Source: CALZFJ01 sp051878575 (GTDB lineage Bacteria; Bacteroidota; Bacteroidia; Bacteroidales; Muribaculaceae). From it: DNA of 64,000 nt. Below, piece after piece: positions 28,447 to 36,541 of this stretch. Numbering within the stretch: position 1 is the stretch's first letter; every line of letters starts with the position of its first letter. Location: NCBI GenBank assembly GCA_051878575.1, contig JBJEKJ010000114.1:1-64000 (forward strand), in the 5' to 3' direction. Under the pieces are notes generated by a model. That model did no database searches, was not told the DNA's origin, and was given only the letters and a program-made list of their open reading frames with translations. The position numbers and the translations under genes were made by a program.

Positions 28447-28702
28447 AAGTAAACTGAGGCGTTCCACTTATTTGCCACTGGCTCTGACGCTATATCTTGC
28501 TTTTATGGCCTATGTGGGGCGCTCATATCTGCTCAATGGCGAGTATCTGTATTATTTCGGAGTGATTGGCGTATCGCTTGTGGTGATAATATTATTGCAC
28601 TTCTCCTTGAAACGCCGTGAGGCATTGAAGGAAAAGCGCAATAATGATAATTCCTCTTACGGTAGATACGGCGACGAATCAGGCGATAAGAATCCTATCT
28701 GA
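28433..28702 (+). CDS. Small membrane protein of unknown function
   Basis: An 89-residue protein with two hydrophobic segments (LPLALTLYLAFMAYVG and YYFGVIGVSLVVIILL) and a charged, Asn/Ser-rich tail. The ATG at 28433 overlaps the end of the exonuclease gene in another frame, suggesting coupling. It is convergent with the sigma factor gene, overlapping its stop by 8 bases. No family is recognised. Confidence 0.7.
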   Translation: MKTNRSKLRRSTYLPLALTLYLAFMAYVGRSYLLNGEYLYYFGVIGVSLVVIILLHFSLKRREALKEKRNNDNSSYGRYGDESGDKNPI

Positions 28703-29201
28703 AATCAGCCAAATTCTTTTGAAGCCTCTTTTTTGCAATGAAAATGCGGCTTTTCACTGTTCCGATGGGCAAATCCTGAATGTCGGCTATCTCCTGATAG
28801 GCATATCCTTTCAAGTAGAGTCCGAATGTGGCTCGGATGTTGCCCGGCAGATGATTCACCATTTGCATTATCTCCTTTTGCGACATCACGCTGTCGGGGG
28901 TGTCGCTCGTAGCCTTGTCCTTGGTGGCGTCGATAAAGCCGGTGTTGTCGGTTGAGTCGTTTATGACGATTAATTTTGACTCTTTGCGATAATTGTTGAT
29001 AAAGATGTTTTTCATAATGGTCATAGCCCAACCTTTGAAGTTGTTCTCCTCAACGAATTTCTTCTCATTGCATAAAATCTTCAAAGTTGTGTCTTGAAGT
29101 AGGTCATTTGCATCGTCGTAGTTGGCAGTCAGCCTGTAGGCAAAACTAAGCAGTCGAGGCCTTATGCCCATCAAATTGTTAAAGAAAGATTCAGTAGTCA
29201 T
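28695..29201 (-). CDS. ECF-type RNA polymerase sigma factor
   Basis: A protein of 168 residues with sigma region 2 (LLSFAYRLTANYDDANDLLQDT) and region 4 (LPGNIRATFGLYLKGYAYQEIAD, GTVKSRIFIAKKRL). The start is the ATG at 29201; an ATG at 29210 is equally possible. No FecR-type anti-sigma gene is next to it, so control is unlike the usual SusC-linked pairs. A primary-type promoter (29230-29261) and a divergent small gene (29455) lie upstream. Confidence 0.93.
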   Translation of the reverse strand: MTTESFFNNLMGIRPRLLSFAYRLTANYDDANDLLQDTTLKILCNEKKFVEENNFKGWAMTIMKNIFINNYRKESKLIVINDSTDNTGFIDATKDKATSDTPDSVMSQKEIMQMVNHLPGNIRATFGLYLKGYAYQEIADIQDLPIGTVKSRIFIAKKRLQKNLADFR

Positions 29202-29229
29202 ATTTTTCATATTTAAAATAAGATTACTG

Positions 29230-29273
29230 CAAATATATAAATAATTCTCAGAACAAAACAACTTTTTGAGAAT
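29230..29273 (-). promoter_or_regulatory. Promoter of the ECF sigma gene with overlapping inverted repeat
   Basis: TATATTTG (29230-29237) with TTG (29259-29261) and a 21-bp spacer on the minus strand. ATTCTCA (29244-29250) and TGAGAAT (29267-29273) form a perfect inverted repeat spanning the promoter, a possible regulator site. Confidence 0.5.
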
Positions 29274-29337
29274 AAAAATATTTTAATTCTTTGATTTTTT
29301 TATTTTGTTGAGTTTCATAATCTTAATGCGATGTTTG

Positions 29338-29437
29338 GATGTTACATTCTTGTTACCAATTTGACAAATCTTTATTATGTCAGGAATAATTGCTATCTTA
29401 GTAAAAATTTTTAGTGAGAAGATTACATTGTAACATC
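29338..29437. repeat. Inverted repeat upstream of the small conserved gene
   Basis: GATGTTACA (29338-29346) and TGTAACATC (29429-29437) are exact inverted copies 82 bp apart, and the second copy overlaps a local palindrome TTACA-T-TGTAA (29423-29433). No consensus -7 element is found before the gene at 29455, so this could be control DNA for it. Confidence 0.4.
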
Positions 29438-29454
29438 TAAAATAAATAAAGATT

Positions 29455-29820
29455 ATGGCAAATAAACGAGATTTAAAGCGTTTCATCAGAAACGTAAGCG
29501 GTGATGTGGCAGGTGAATTGGTTTTTGCGAAGAACTTCATCGATGGAATTGATGCCGATGAATTCGAAAATATAGTTTGTGAGATCGCCGTGCTCCAGGT
29601 AACATCTGTCGACAGGGTATCGGTGGCTTTCGACCGCAATCTGAAGAGCTTCGATGGAAATAAGAACGCATATAATAAAGCCCGCCGCTCATATTACAAG
29701 AGCTGTTACGGTGAGCTGAAGAAGGAGTTTCAGGACGCATTGAACGGAATCATATCCAAGATGAACGCCTTGCTCCCTCAGTATGTGAAAGATGCCAATA
29801 AGGCTGCTATGAAAAAATAG
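29455..29820 (+). CDS. Small conserved hypothetical protein
   Basis: A 121-residue, Lys/Asn-rich, soluble and probably helical protein starting MANKRDLKRFIRNVSGD. No family, metal site or membrane segment is recognised. It is followed by a strong terminator at 29841-29884, which marks it as a separately transcribed single gene. It stands divergently to an ECF sigma gene; a link between the two is only inferred from position. Confidence 0.75.
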   Translation: MANKRDLKRFIRNVSGDVAGELVFAKNFIDGIDADEFENIVCEIAVLQVTSVDRVSVAFDRNLKSFDGNKNAYNKARRSYYKSCYGELKKEFQDALNGIISKMNALLPQYVKDANKAAMKK

Positions 29821-29840
29821 TAATTAATATGTGGTATGAA

Positions 29841-29884
29841 GATATGGGCACATAATAATATGGATAATGTGCTCATATCTTTTT
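29841..29884 (+). terminator. Rho-independent terminator
   Basis: GATATGGGCAC (29841-29851) pairs with GTGCTCATATC (29869-29879, one mismatch), followed directly by TTTTT (29880-29884). It ends the transcript of the 121-residue protein gene. Confidence 0.85.
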
Positions 29885-29894
29885 AATTGACAAA

Positions 29895-30446
29895 TTGGAC
29901 TTGAAAGCGATAGCAAATATTTTGTTGCGGCTGATAGGATGGAGAATATCGGTGAATGTGCCCTATTATCCCAAGTCGGTGATTTGCGTGGCTCCTCACA
30001 CAAGTAATTGGGACTTCATTCTGGGAAAAATCGGCTATGCGGCCACCGGGCGCAAGACGCATTTCCTGATGAAGGAGGCGTGGTTTTTCTTCCCGCTTGG
30101 GGCGTTGTTCAGAGCGATCGGAGGAATTGCCGTCCCTCACAAGAAAGGCTCCGACCTTACGAGTCTGATAATAGAGAAATTCGCACATGCCGATATGATG
30201 AATCTGGCGGTTACACCCGAGGGGACGCGCAGTTTGAACCGTAATTGGCGCAAAGGATTCCTGTATATCGCCGAAGGTGCCAATATACCTATAATACTTG
30301 CCTACATCGACTATGCCACGAGGGAGATGTCGCTTGCCGAGACATTCTATCCTACTGGCAACGTAGATGCCGATATGGCATATATAAAGAAATTCTACGA
30401 CGGGAAGACGGGACGTTATCCCGATAAATTTTCCAATGAGATTTAG
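29895..30446 (+). CDS. 1-acylglycerol-3-phosphate acyltransferase-like protein
   Basis: A 183-residue PlsC-type acyltransferase. It carries the catalytic H-x4-D box (HTSNWD, residues 35-40) and the substrate motif PEGTR (108-112), both hallmarks of glycerolipid acyltransferases. It is shorter than PlsC and belongs to the compact group that may acylate lysophospholipids or other lipids. The only start codon in the frame is TTG at 29895, as an upstream in-frame stop (29865-29867) rules out an ATG. This leaves just 10 bases between the preceding terminator and the start. The nitrilase-family gene follows 19 bp later. Confidence 0.85.
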   Translation: MDLKAIANILLRLIGWRISVNVPYYPKSVICVAPHTSNWDFILGKIGYAATGRKTHFLMKEAWFFFPLGALFRAIGGIAVPHKKGSDLTSLIIEKFAHADMMNLAVTPEGTRSLNRNWRKGFLYIAEGANIPIILAYIDYATREMSLAETFYPTGNVDADMAYIKKFYDGKTGRYPDKFSNEI

Positions 30447-30465
30447 TAATGAGCGCATGTGAGCT

Positions 30466-31272
30466 ATGAACAACAATCTGAATATTGTAGCCATTGAGCA
30501 TGATATAGTGTGGGGCGATGTGGACGCCAACATTGCAAGAATCAGCGAAACCATTGCTTCCATCCCCTACGATATAGACTTGTTGATATTGCCCGAGATG
30601 TTCTCGACGGGATTTGTCGTCGAGAAGACTGCTGCCGAGAATCTTGCCGAGAGGAATACCGGGGCCACAATATCGGCTTTGAGGAGGCTGTCGGAGACGT
30701 ATCGTGTGGCTATAGCCGGCAGTTTTCTTGCACGCACGGCAGGACGGCTCTACAATAGGGCCTTCATGCTCGAGCCGAATGGCGATGAGACCTATTACGA
30801 TAAGCGCCACTTGTTCAGAATGGGAGGTGAGCGTGATGTGTATGCCGCAGGAAGCGTCGAGGCGCCAATACTGCGCTATCGAGGATGGAACATAAAGATA
30901 GTGGTGTGCTATGACTTGCGCTTCCCCGTTTGGTGTAGGAGCACGGAGCATAAGCCCTACGACCTGCTTGTTGTAGTAGCCAACTGGCCCAAAGTGCGCT
31001 TTGGGGCTTGGAGCACATTGCTTGCTGCAAGAGCTATTGAGAATGAGTGCTATGTGTGTGGTGTGAACCGACGAGGAACAGATATTGACGGTATGGACTA
31101 TTCGGAGGCTACGTCGAGAATAATCGATTTCAAGGGAAATGATGTGGGTAGATGGGTCGATGCGACCAATGCTATTGTGGCTTCGCTCGACTATGATAGG
31201 CTGGCGATGTTCAGGGAGAAGTTCCCGGCGTGGAAGGATGCCGATTCGTTCACGTTGAGTGAAGGCAAATAA
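30466..31272 (+). CDS. Nitrilase-superfamily amidase, probable omega-amidase
   Basis: A 268-residue carbon-nitrogen hydrolase. The triad is visible as Glu44 (LPEMFSTGF), Lys113 (YDKRHLF) and Cys148 (VVCYDLRFP). The F-S-T-G-F, D-K-R-H-L-F and M-G-G-E motifs are those of YafV/Nit2-type omega-amidases, which repair alpha-ketoglutaramate and similar metabolites. It is cytoplasmic. It follows the acyltransferase gene by 19 bp and converges on the U32 peptidase gene with 7 bp between. Confidence 0.92.
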   Translation: MNNNLNIVAIEHDIVWGDVDANIARISETIASIPYDIDLLILPEMFSTGFVVEKTAAENLAERNTGATISALRRLSETYRVAIAGSFLARTAGRLYNRAFMLEPNGDETYYDKRHLFRMGGERDVYAAGSVEAPILRYRGWNIKIVVCYDLRFPVWCRSTEHKPYDLLVVVANWPKVRFGAWSTLLAARAIENECYVCGVNRRGTDIDGMDYSEATSRIIDFKGNDVGRWVDATNAIVASLDYDRLAMFREKFPAWKDADSFTLSEGK

Positions 31273-31279
31273 TAGTCTG

Positions 31280-33124
31280 TCATTTTTCGGCATACAGCCG
31301 CATCTCACAATTCTTGCAGTCACATTCCACACGAAGTAGGATATTCCCTGAGGCCCGTAAAAACAATTTTTCGGGCAGTTTCTTGCCATTGCCATCCTTG
31401 ATGCAAGCTCCGAGCTCACGCCTTATGCAGTAGCGGGTTTGCATGGCGATGTGGCTTTCTCGCAATGGATTGCCTACTTCGATGGCAGGAGTAATATCGG
31501 TAACGCCGTGTAGACGATACACTTCCTCCGCCAGTTTGTTTGACACGTTGTCGGAATCCACAAGCGTATTGGTGATATACGATGCTTCGGCTGATTCTTT
31601 TCGGCGATAGCCATATTTGTGCCTTATCCTTCGGGTGGATGTCAGGCTATCTATGGCATCGCGACGTAATTGTGTGAGCAGCGACGAAGGGATAAACAAG
31701 TCGTCGAGAGTTTCTATATTGGTTGCACGAAATATGGTGTTCCCCAATTTGCTCAGTATGGTTCGTTGCCTGACGGCTTGCGACGTCTGCGCACGCTGCA
31801 ATTTCCCGACATATTTTCCAGTGGTTACGGTGAAACCTTCGACATCGGTGATATGTATGCTCAGCGTGCCGTTGGCGTGGCTCATTTTGATTTCTATCGG
31901 AATATAGCGTGACGCCGAATCGCTCAGCATTGCGTCCTCGAAGGATTTGTCGAAAGTCCTGAAAAGTCGTGTTCCGGCAGGAATATCGACGGGGCTGAGC
32001 GTGCTCATTGTATTCGCAGTGGCTTTATTTACCCTAAATCCGCAATATTCGCCATTATTTGAGAAATAGCTTATTCCATCGCCATTGTGGAGTAAAGTGT
32101 CGCTTGATATTCTTATGCTCTTGCCTCGGCAGCTTTCCACCGTGCCTATCTCCTCACCTAACGACTTAGGAGTGTCGATTGAGGCGATGCTGCTTCCATT
32201 GGCAGGTCGGCGGCTGTCGAGGAAATAGTGTGTGAAAGAGCGGTTGAAACTCTTTTTGGGGTCGGGAGTGAATGTCAGTTCAGATATTCCTGCCGACGAG
32301 CGCGAGTATTTGTCGGGATTCTCGGCAATGACTCGGTCGATGGCTTGGCGGTAATATGCCACTACATTCTTGACGTATGCCATATCTTTTAGTCGGCCCT
32401 CAATCTTGAATGACGACACTCCGGCAGCGAGCATCTCGGCGATTCGCTCGCTTTGATTCAAATCGCGCAGCGATAGCAGGTGCTTGTTGCGAAGCAGGGT
32501 GCGTCCGTTATTATCGACGAGGTCGTAGGGAAGTCGGCAAATCTGTGCGCACTCTCCCCTATTGGCACTTCGGCATTTTAGAATCTCACTTGCCTGGCAG
32601 CGTCCACTGTAGCTCACGCATAGCGCGCCATGCACGAAACACTCCAATGGCACGTCGACAGCCTTGTGTATGGAAGCAATCTCCTCTAATGAAAGCTCTC
32701 TTGCAAGGACGAGTTGGGAGAACCCCAGTGATTCAAGAAATTTGGCTTTTTGTGGCGTGCGGATGTCACACTGAGTGCTGGCATGAAGTTCTATTGGAGG
32801 TATGTCGAGGCGTAGCACACCCATATCCTGAACTATCAGTGCGTCGACGCCAATGCGGTATAGGCTCTTTATGAGATTCTCGACAATTGCAATCTCATTA
32901 TCGAAAATAAGAGTGTTCACCGTGGTGTACACCCTTGCTCCGAATTGGTGGGCAAAGTCGACCACATGGGAGATGTCGTCGATTGAATTGCCGGCCGCAG
33001 CCCTTGCGCCATGCGACCTTGCGCCGATATACACGGCATCGGCACCATGCTTGATCGCCTCGATGGCAATTTCCTTAGTGCGTGCCGGAGCCAATAATTC
33101 TATGCTGCGAGTAGATTTTTCCAA
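31280..33124 (-). CDS. U32-family peptidase-like protein (TrhP/RlhA type)
   Basis: A protein of about 614 residues. The N-terminus ELLAPARTKEIAIEAIKHGADAVYIGA and the C-rich stretch GALCVSYSGRCQAS...SANRGECAQICRLPYDL are family hallmarks; the Cys residues probably bind an iron-sulfur cluster. Relatives make tRNA or rRNA 5-hydroxycytidine or 5-hydroxyuridine. A C-terminal Cys-x2-Cys (CDCKNCEMRLY) may bind metal. The TTG at 33124 gives the typical family start and lies 14 bp after metA; a longer frame to 33229 would overlap metA by 91 bp and is less likely. Confidence 0.88.
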   Translation of the reverse strand: MEKSTRSIELLAPARTKEIAIEAIKHGADAVYIGARSHGARAAAGNSIDDISHVVDFAHQFGARVYTTVNTLIFDNEIAIVENLIKSLYRIGVDALIVQDMGVLRLDIPPIELHASTQCDIRTPQKAKFLESLGFSQLVLARELSLEEIASIHKAVDVPLECFVHGALCVSYSGRCQASEILKCRSANRGECAQICRLPYDLVDNNGRTLLRNKHLLSLRDLNQSERIAEMLAAGVSSFKIEGRLKDMAYVKNVVAYYRQAIDRVIAENPDKYSRSSAGISELTFTPDPKKSFNRSFTHYFLDSRRPANGSSIASIDTPKSLGEEIGTVESCRGKSIRISSDTLLHNGDGISYFSNNGEYCGFRVNKATANTMSTLSPVDIPAGTRLFRTFDKSFEDAMLSDSASRYIPIEIKMSHANGTLSIHITDVEGFTVTTGKYVGKLQRAQTSQAVRQRTILSKLGNTIFRATNIETLDDLFIPSSLLTQLRRDAIDSLTSTRRIRHKYGYRRKESAEASYITNTLVDSDNVSNKLAEEVYRLHGVTDITPAIEVGNPLRESHIAMQTRYCIRRELGACIKDGNGKKLPEKLFLRASGNILLRVECDCKNCEMRLYAEK

Positions 33125-33138
33125 CGTTTGAGATATGT

Positions 33139-34056
33139 TTATTTTATATTCCTGATGTCGTAGGGCGTTTCCTGATATACGAAATAATTCAGCCAATTCG
33201 TGAAAAGCAAGTTCGCATGCGATCTCCATCTCACTATTGGACGTTTGCCGGGGTCATTGTCCTCATAATAGTTGTCGGGGATATGCGGATTCATTCCTTT
33301 CTCCAAATCGCGGCGGTACTCAAAATCGAGGGTCATTGGCGAGTATTCCGAGTGTCCTGTTATATAGAATTCCCGTCCGTTGCGCCCCATAATCATATAT
33401 ATACCGCTCTCCTCGCTCTCGGCGATTATTTGCAGTTCCTTATGTGGCTCAATGTCCTCACGGTGAAGCTCGCTGAATCGGCTGTGCGGCACATAGAACA
33501 CATCGTCGAAACCTCTGAATATAGGATTCTTGTGATCATTGACATGGTGCTTGAATACACCTGATATTTTCCTGCTGAGCACGTATTTGGGGATGCCGTA
33601 GTGGCAATATAGTCCTGCCAGAGCCGCCCAACAGATATAGAGTGTCGAGGTGACATGTGTTTTTGCCCATGCGAAAATCTCTTTCAGCTCGTCCCAGTAG
33701 TCAACGTCCTCGAAGTTCACTTTCTCTACCGGTGCTCCTGTCACGATGAAACCGTCGTATTTGTCGCACTTTATATCGTCGAATTTCTTATAGAACATCT
33801 CAATGTGCTCACGCGGTGTGTTTTTGCACACATGGCCGTCGGGCTCGATGAAGTCAAGCTCGATTTGCAGCGGAGTGTTCGACAGTAGCCTTAGCAAGTC
33901 GGTCTCTGTCATAATCTTCAATGGCATCAAGTTCAATACTGCTATTTTTAGCGGTCGGATGTCTTGTGAGGATGCGCGTTGCTCGTCGATGACGAAAATA
34001 TTCTCATCTTTAAGACTCTCTACCGCAGGCAGCGAAACTGGTACGCGTACTGGCAT
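33139..34056 (-). CDS. metA: Homoserine O-acyltransferase, MetA type, probably acetyl-CoA-dependent
   Basis: A 305-residue enzyme that activates homoserine for methionine synthesis. Cys142 (ICWAALAGLY) is the nucleophile, and His235 and Glu237 (ITGHSEYS) complete the active site. Position 111 is Glu (TGAPVEK); established work on this family links Glu111 to acetyl-CoA and Gly111 to succinyl-CoA use. O-acetylhomoserine is therefore the predicted product, though many annotations say succinyltransferase. It precedes the U32 gene. A -7 element lies at 34083-34090. Confidence 0.95.
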   Translation of the reverse strand: MPVRVPVSLPAVESLKDENIFVIDEQRASSQDIRPLKIAVLNLMPLKIMTETDLLRLLSNTPLQIELDFIEPDGHVCKNTPREHIEMFYKKFDDIKCDKYDGFIVTGAPVEKVNFEDVDYWDELKEIFAWAKTHVTSTLYICWAALAGLYCHYGIPKYVLSRKISGVFKHHVNDHKNPIFRGFDDVFYVPHSRFSELHREDIEPHKELQIIAESEESGIYMIMGRNGREFYITGHSEYSPMTLDFEYRRDLEKGMNPHIPDNYYEDNDPGKRPIVRWRSHANLLFTNWLNYFVYQETPYDIRNIK

Positions 34057-34082
34057 ATTCTCGTTCGTATTAATTTCTCTCG

Positions 34083-34090
34083 CAAAATTA
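34083..34090 (-). promoter_or_regulatory. -7 element for metA
   Basis: TAATTTTG on the minus strand fits TAnnTTTG and lies 26 bp before the ATG at 34056. The -33 element is poor (TTT rather than TTG at the ideal distance). Confidence 0.5.
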
Positions 34091-34138
34091 CTACAAATTC
34101 CACTATAACGAAAGTGGTTTATATTTATTTAAAAGTAT

Positions 34139-34171
34139 AAAAAACATGGAAGTCCCGATGAAACTTCCATG
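34139..34171 (-). terminator. Rho-independent terminator of the tig-clp-recQ-radA transcript
   Basis: CATGGAAGT (34145-34153) pairs with ACTTCCATG (34163-34171) perfectly around a 9-base loop. On the minus strand six T follow at once (34139-34144). It also has a weaker T-rich run on the other side. Confidence 0.85.
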
Positions 34172-34373
34172 CCTTTATTTTTACGTTTGGACTTCACAGC
34201 AGTGACGTAGTCGTTGAAACAAATAATAATTTGAAAAAGTTAGTGTTTGTTTGAAGCTCAAAATATACTGTGGTAAATTCAACCATTTGCTCTTTTGACT
34301 ATTATGTGACAAAATGGTTTAATGGCGAGTCTCGATTTAGCGTTTATTAACTTTTTTCCGCACTTCACTGCTG
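34172..34373 (-). other. Long 3' untranslated or intergenic stretch after radA
   Basis: About 200 bases lie between the radA stop and its terminator. No ORF with recognisable content and no convincing promoter was found. It could be an untranslated tail or hold a small RNA that uses the same terminator. Confidence 0.4.
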
Positions 34374-35753
34374 TTAACCGAATAGAAATCTGAAGGCATC
34401 CTCCACTTTTGCGGCCTCTATTATCTTGATTTTCATATTTTCGGTTTTCACACCTTTCAGGTTGTTGGCGGGAATCACTATATATTCAAAGCCCAATTTG
34501 TCGGCTTCGGTTATTCGGTGCTCAATTCTTGTCACCTGGCGTATCTCCCCCGATAGTCCCACTTCACCGGTCACGCACACACCTTTTTTTATGGGCATGT
34601 CGACATTTGACGATATAATTGAGCAAATCACGGCGAGGTCAAGTGCCGGATCGCTCACTTTAATACCTCCGGCAATGTTCAGAAACACGTCTTTTTGTGC
34701 CAACTTGAACCCCACTCGTTTCTCAAGCACTGCAAGAAGCATGTTCATACGCTTATAGTCGAATCCCGTCACCGAGCGTTGCGCTGTTCCGTAGGCGGCT
34801 GTGCTCACAAGCGCCTGTGTCTCTATGAGAAATGGGCGAATGCCCTCGAGCGTTACGCCTATTGCAACTCCCGACAGCTCCTCGTCAGATTGTGACAGCA
34901 GCATTTCCGACGGATTGCTCACCTCACGCAGCCCGTTTTGGTTCATCTCGTAGATTCCAATCTCCGAAGTGCTGCCGAAGCGGTTTTTTATCGAGCGCAG
35001 AATGCGGTACATATAGTGCCTGTCGCCCTCAAATTGTATCACGGCGTCCACAATGTGCTCAAGCACTTTGGGACCGGCTATCGCGCCCTCTTTATTTATA
35101 TGCCCGATTAGAATCACCGGCGTGCGGGTTTGCTTGGCGAATTTAAGCAGTTGTGCGGCACACTCACGCACCTGTCCCACGCTGCCTGCCGACGAGTCGA
35201 GAGTATCGGTTGCAATCGTCTGGATGGAGTCGATTATCACCAAGTCGGGATTGCAATTCTTTATTCCGGTGAAAATACTCTCAAGTGATGTCTCGCAGAT
35301 TATGTAGCACTCACATTGTACGTTGCCTTCGCATATTCTGTCGGCTCGCATTTTAAGTTGCTGTACGCTCTCCTCGCCCGACACATATAGCACTTTTCGG
35401 CTTCTTATTCTAAGCACGTTCTGCAATACGAGCGTCGATTTGCCGATTCCCGGCTCACCGCCTATCAATATGATTGAGCCTGCCACAAGTCCTCCTCCGA
35501 GCACGCGGTTAAGCTCCTTGCTCGGCAATTTTATCCGCTGCTCGGTGTCGGCAACAATTTCCGATATTTTTATCGGTGATATTGATTTTGACTTTGCATC
35601 GCTTTGATAGCCGACACTTTTCTGAGGCTTTGTAGCCACAGTTTCCTCCACAAAGGTGTTCCATTCGCCACATGCGGGGCATTTTCCCACCCATTTGGGC
35701 GACTCTGCTCCGCAATTGCTGCAAAAAAACACACTTTTAGTCTTTGTTGCCAT
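34374..35753 (-). CDS. radA: DNA repair protein RadA (Sms)
   Basis: A 459-residue RecA-like protein that helps branch migration in recombination. The order is an N-terminal zinc finger (CSNCG...CPACG, residues 11-28), Walker A GGEPGIGKST, the RadA motif KNRFGST and a C-terminal Lon-like domain. All parts are intact and the length is standard. It ends the operon tig-clpP-clpX-recQ-trmH-radA and is separated from the methyltransferase gene by 14 bp. Confidence 0.97.
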   Translation of the reverse strand: MATKTKSVFFCSNCGAESPKWVGKCPACGEWNTFVEETVATKPQKSVGYQSDAKSKSISPIKISEIVADTEQRIKLPSKELNRVLGGGLVAGSIILIGGEPGIGKSTLVLQNVLRIRSRKVLYVSGEESVQQLKMRADRICEGNVQCECYIICETSLESIFTGIKNCNPDLVIIDSIQTIATDTLDSSAGSVGQVRECAAQLLKFAKQTRTPVILIGHINKEGAIAGPKVLEHIVDAVIQFEGDRHYMYRILRSIKNRFGSTSEIGIYEMNQNGLREVSNPSEMLLSQSDEELSGVAIGVTLEGIRPFLIETQALVSTAAYGTAQRSVTGFDYKRMNMLLAVLEKRVGFKLAQKDVFLNIAGGIKVSDPALDLAVICSIISSNVDMPIKKGVCVTGEVGLSGEIRQVTRIEHRITEADKLGFEYIVIPANNLKGVKTENMKIKIIEAAKVEDAFRFLFG

Positions 35754-35767
35754 ATATCTATATGCTT

Positions 35768-36523
35768 TTATGTCCTGCGGCGAAACTCGCTGATTGTGAT
35801 TGCCGCGGCTATGCCCACATTGAGTGATTCGGGCGCTTCGGCTCCTTTAGTGAATGATGGAATGTGCAGCCGGTGTCCTACGAGCGCCGATAATCGGGCC
35901 GAGATGCCGTTGCCCTCATTGCCGAAGATGACGAATCCGCAATTCTCCAAAGCTGTTTTGTAGATGTTGTCGCCATCGAGAAAGGTGCCATACACCGGTA
36001 TGCCCTCAAACCTGCCGAGCAGAGCCTCAATGTCGCAATAGTGCACTTTTATGTGTGATATCGCTCCCATCGTGGCCTGTACCACCTTGTGGTTGTAGAC
36101 GTCGACCGTATTGCGTGTGCAGAAAATATTGCGTATGCCGTACCAGTCGGCAAGCCTGATGATGGTGCCTAAGTTACCTGGGTCTTGAACATTGTCGAGG
36201 ATTACGTTCAGATTTGATCTTACTTCCGATTCGTCGATATCATATTCGGGAATGTCGTACACGGCAATAACGTCGGCAGCCGTCGTGAATTGCGACATTC
36301 GCTGCATCTGCTGCTTGTTTGCGAATACGATTCTGTCAATATGACCCGAATGCCCGAATTGCTCATACCAGCTCCGGGTGGCTACTATCATGCGGCAATT
36401 GAAGTGATTCCATGTGTCGCGAACGCACTTTGTGCCCTCGGCCACAAAGCAGTGGCTTTCCTCACGGTTCTTCTTCTGCGACAATGACGCGATAAACTTA
36501 ATCTGACTATTGGTGATGTCCAT
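35768..36523 (-). CDS. TrmH/SpoU-family RNA 2'-O-methyltransferase
   Basis: A 251-residue SPOUT methyltransferase. The N-terminal substrate-binding domain starts ITNSQIKFIASLS; the knot domain shows DNVQDPGNLGTIIRLADW, FGNEGNGIS and IPSFTKGAEAPESLNVGIAAAI, the three SpoU motifs. The target (rRNA or tRNA) is not readable from sequence. It lies between recQ (18 bp) and radA in the clp operon. Confidence 0.93.
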   Translation of the reverse strand: MDITNSQIKFIASLSQKKNREESHCFVAEGTKCVRDTWNHFNCRMIVATRSWYEQFGHSGHIDRIVFANKQQMQRMSQFTTAADVIAVYDIPEYDIDESEVRSNLNVILDNVQDPGNLGTIIRLADWYGIRNIFCTRNTVDVYNHKVVQATMGAISHIKVHYCDIEALLGRFEGIPVYGTFLDGDNIYKTALENCGFVIFGNEGNGISARLSALVGHRLHIPSFTKGAEAPESLNVGIAAAITISEFRRRT

Positions 36524-36541
36524 CAGTTGCTGCTCCGTTGC

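Noticed and set aside
30352..31419. Long minus-strand frame (355 codons) opposite the nitrilase gene
   Set aside because: It lies antisense to a well-supported enzyme with an intact triad and encodes a low-similarity, His/Arg/Ser-rich product with no recognisable family.
34145..34171. Riboswitch or attenuator of metA
   Set aside because: The stem is on the far side of the metA promoter and its T-run faces the radA transcript, so it is a terminator.
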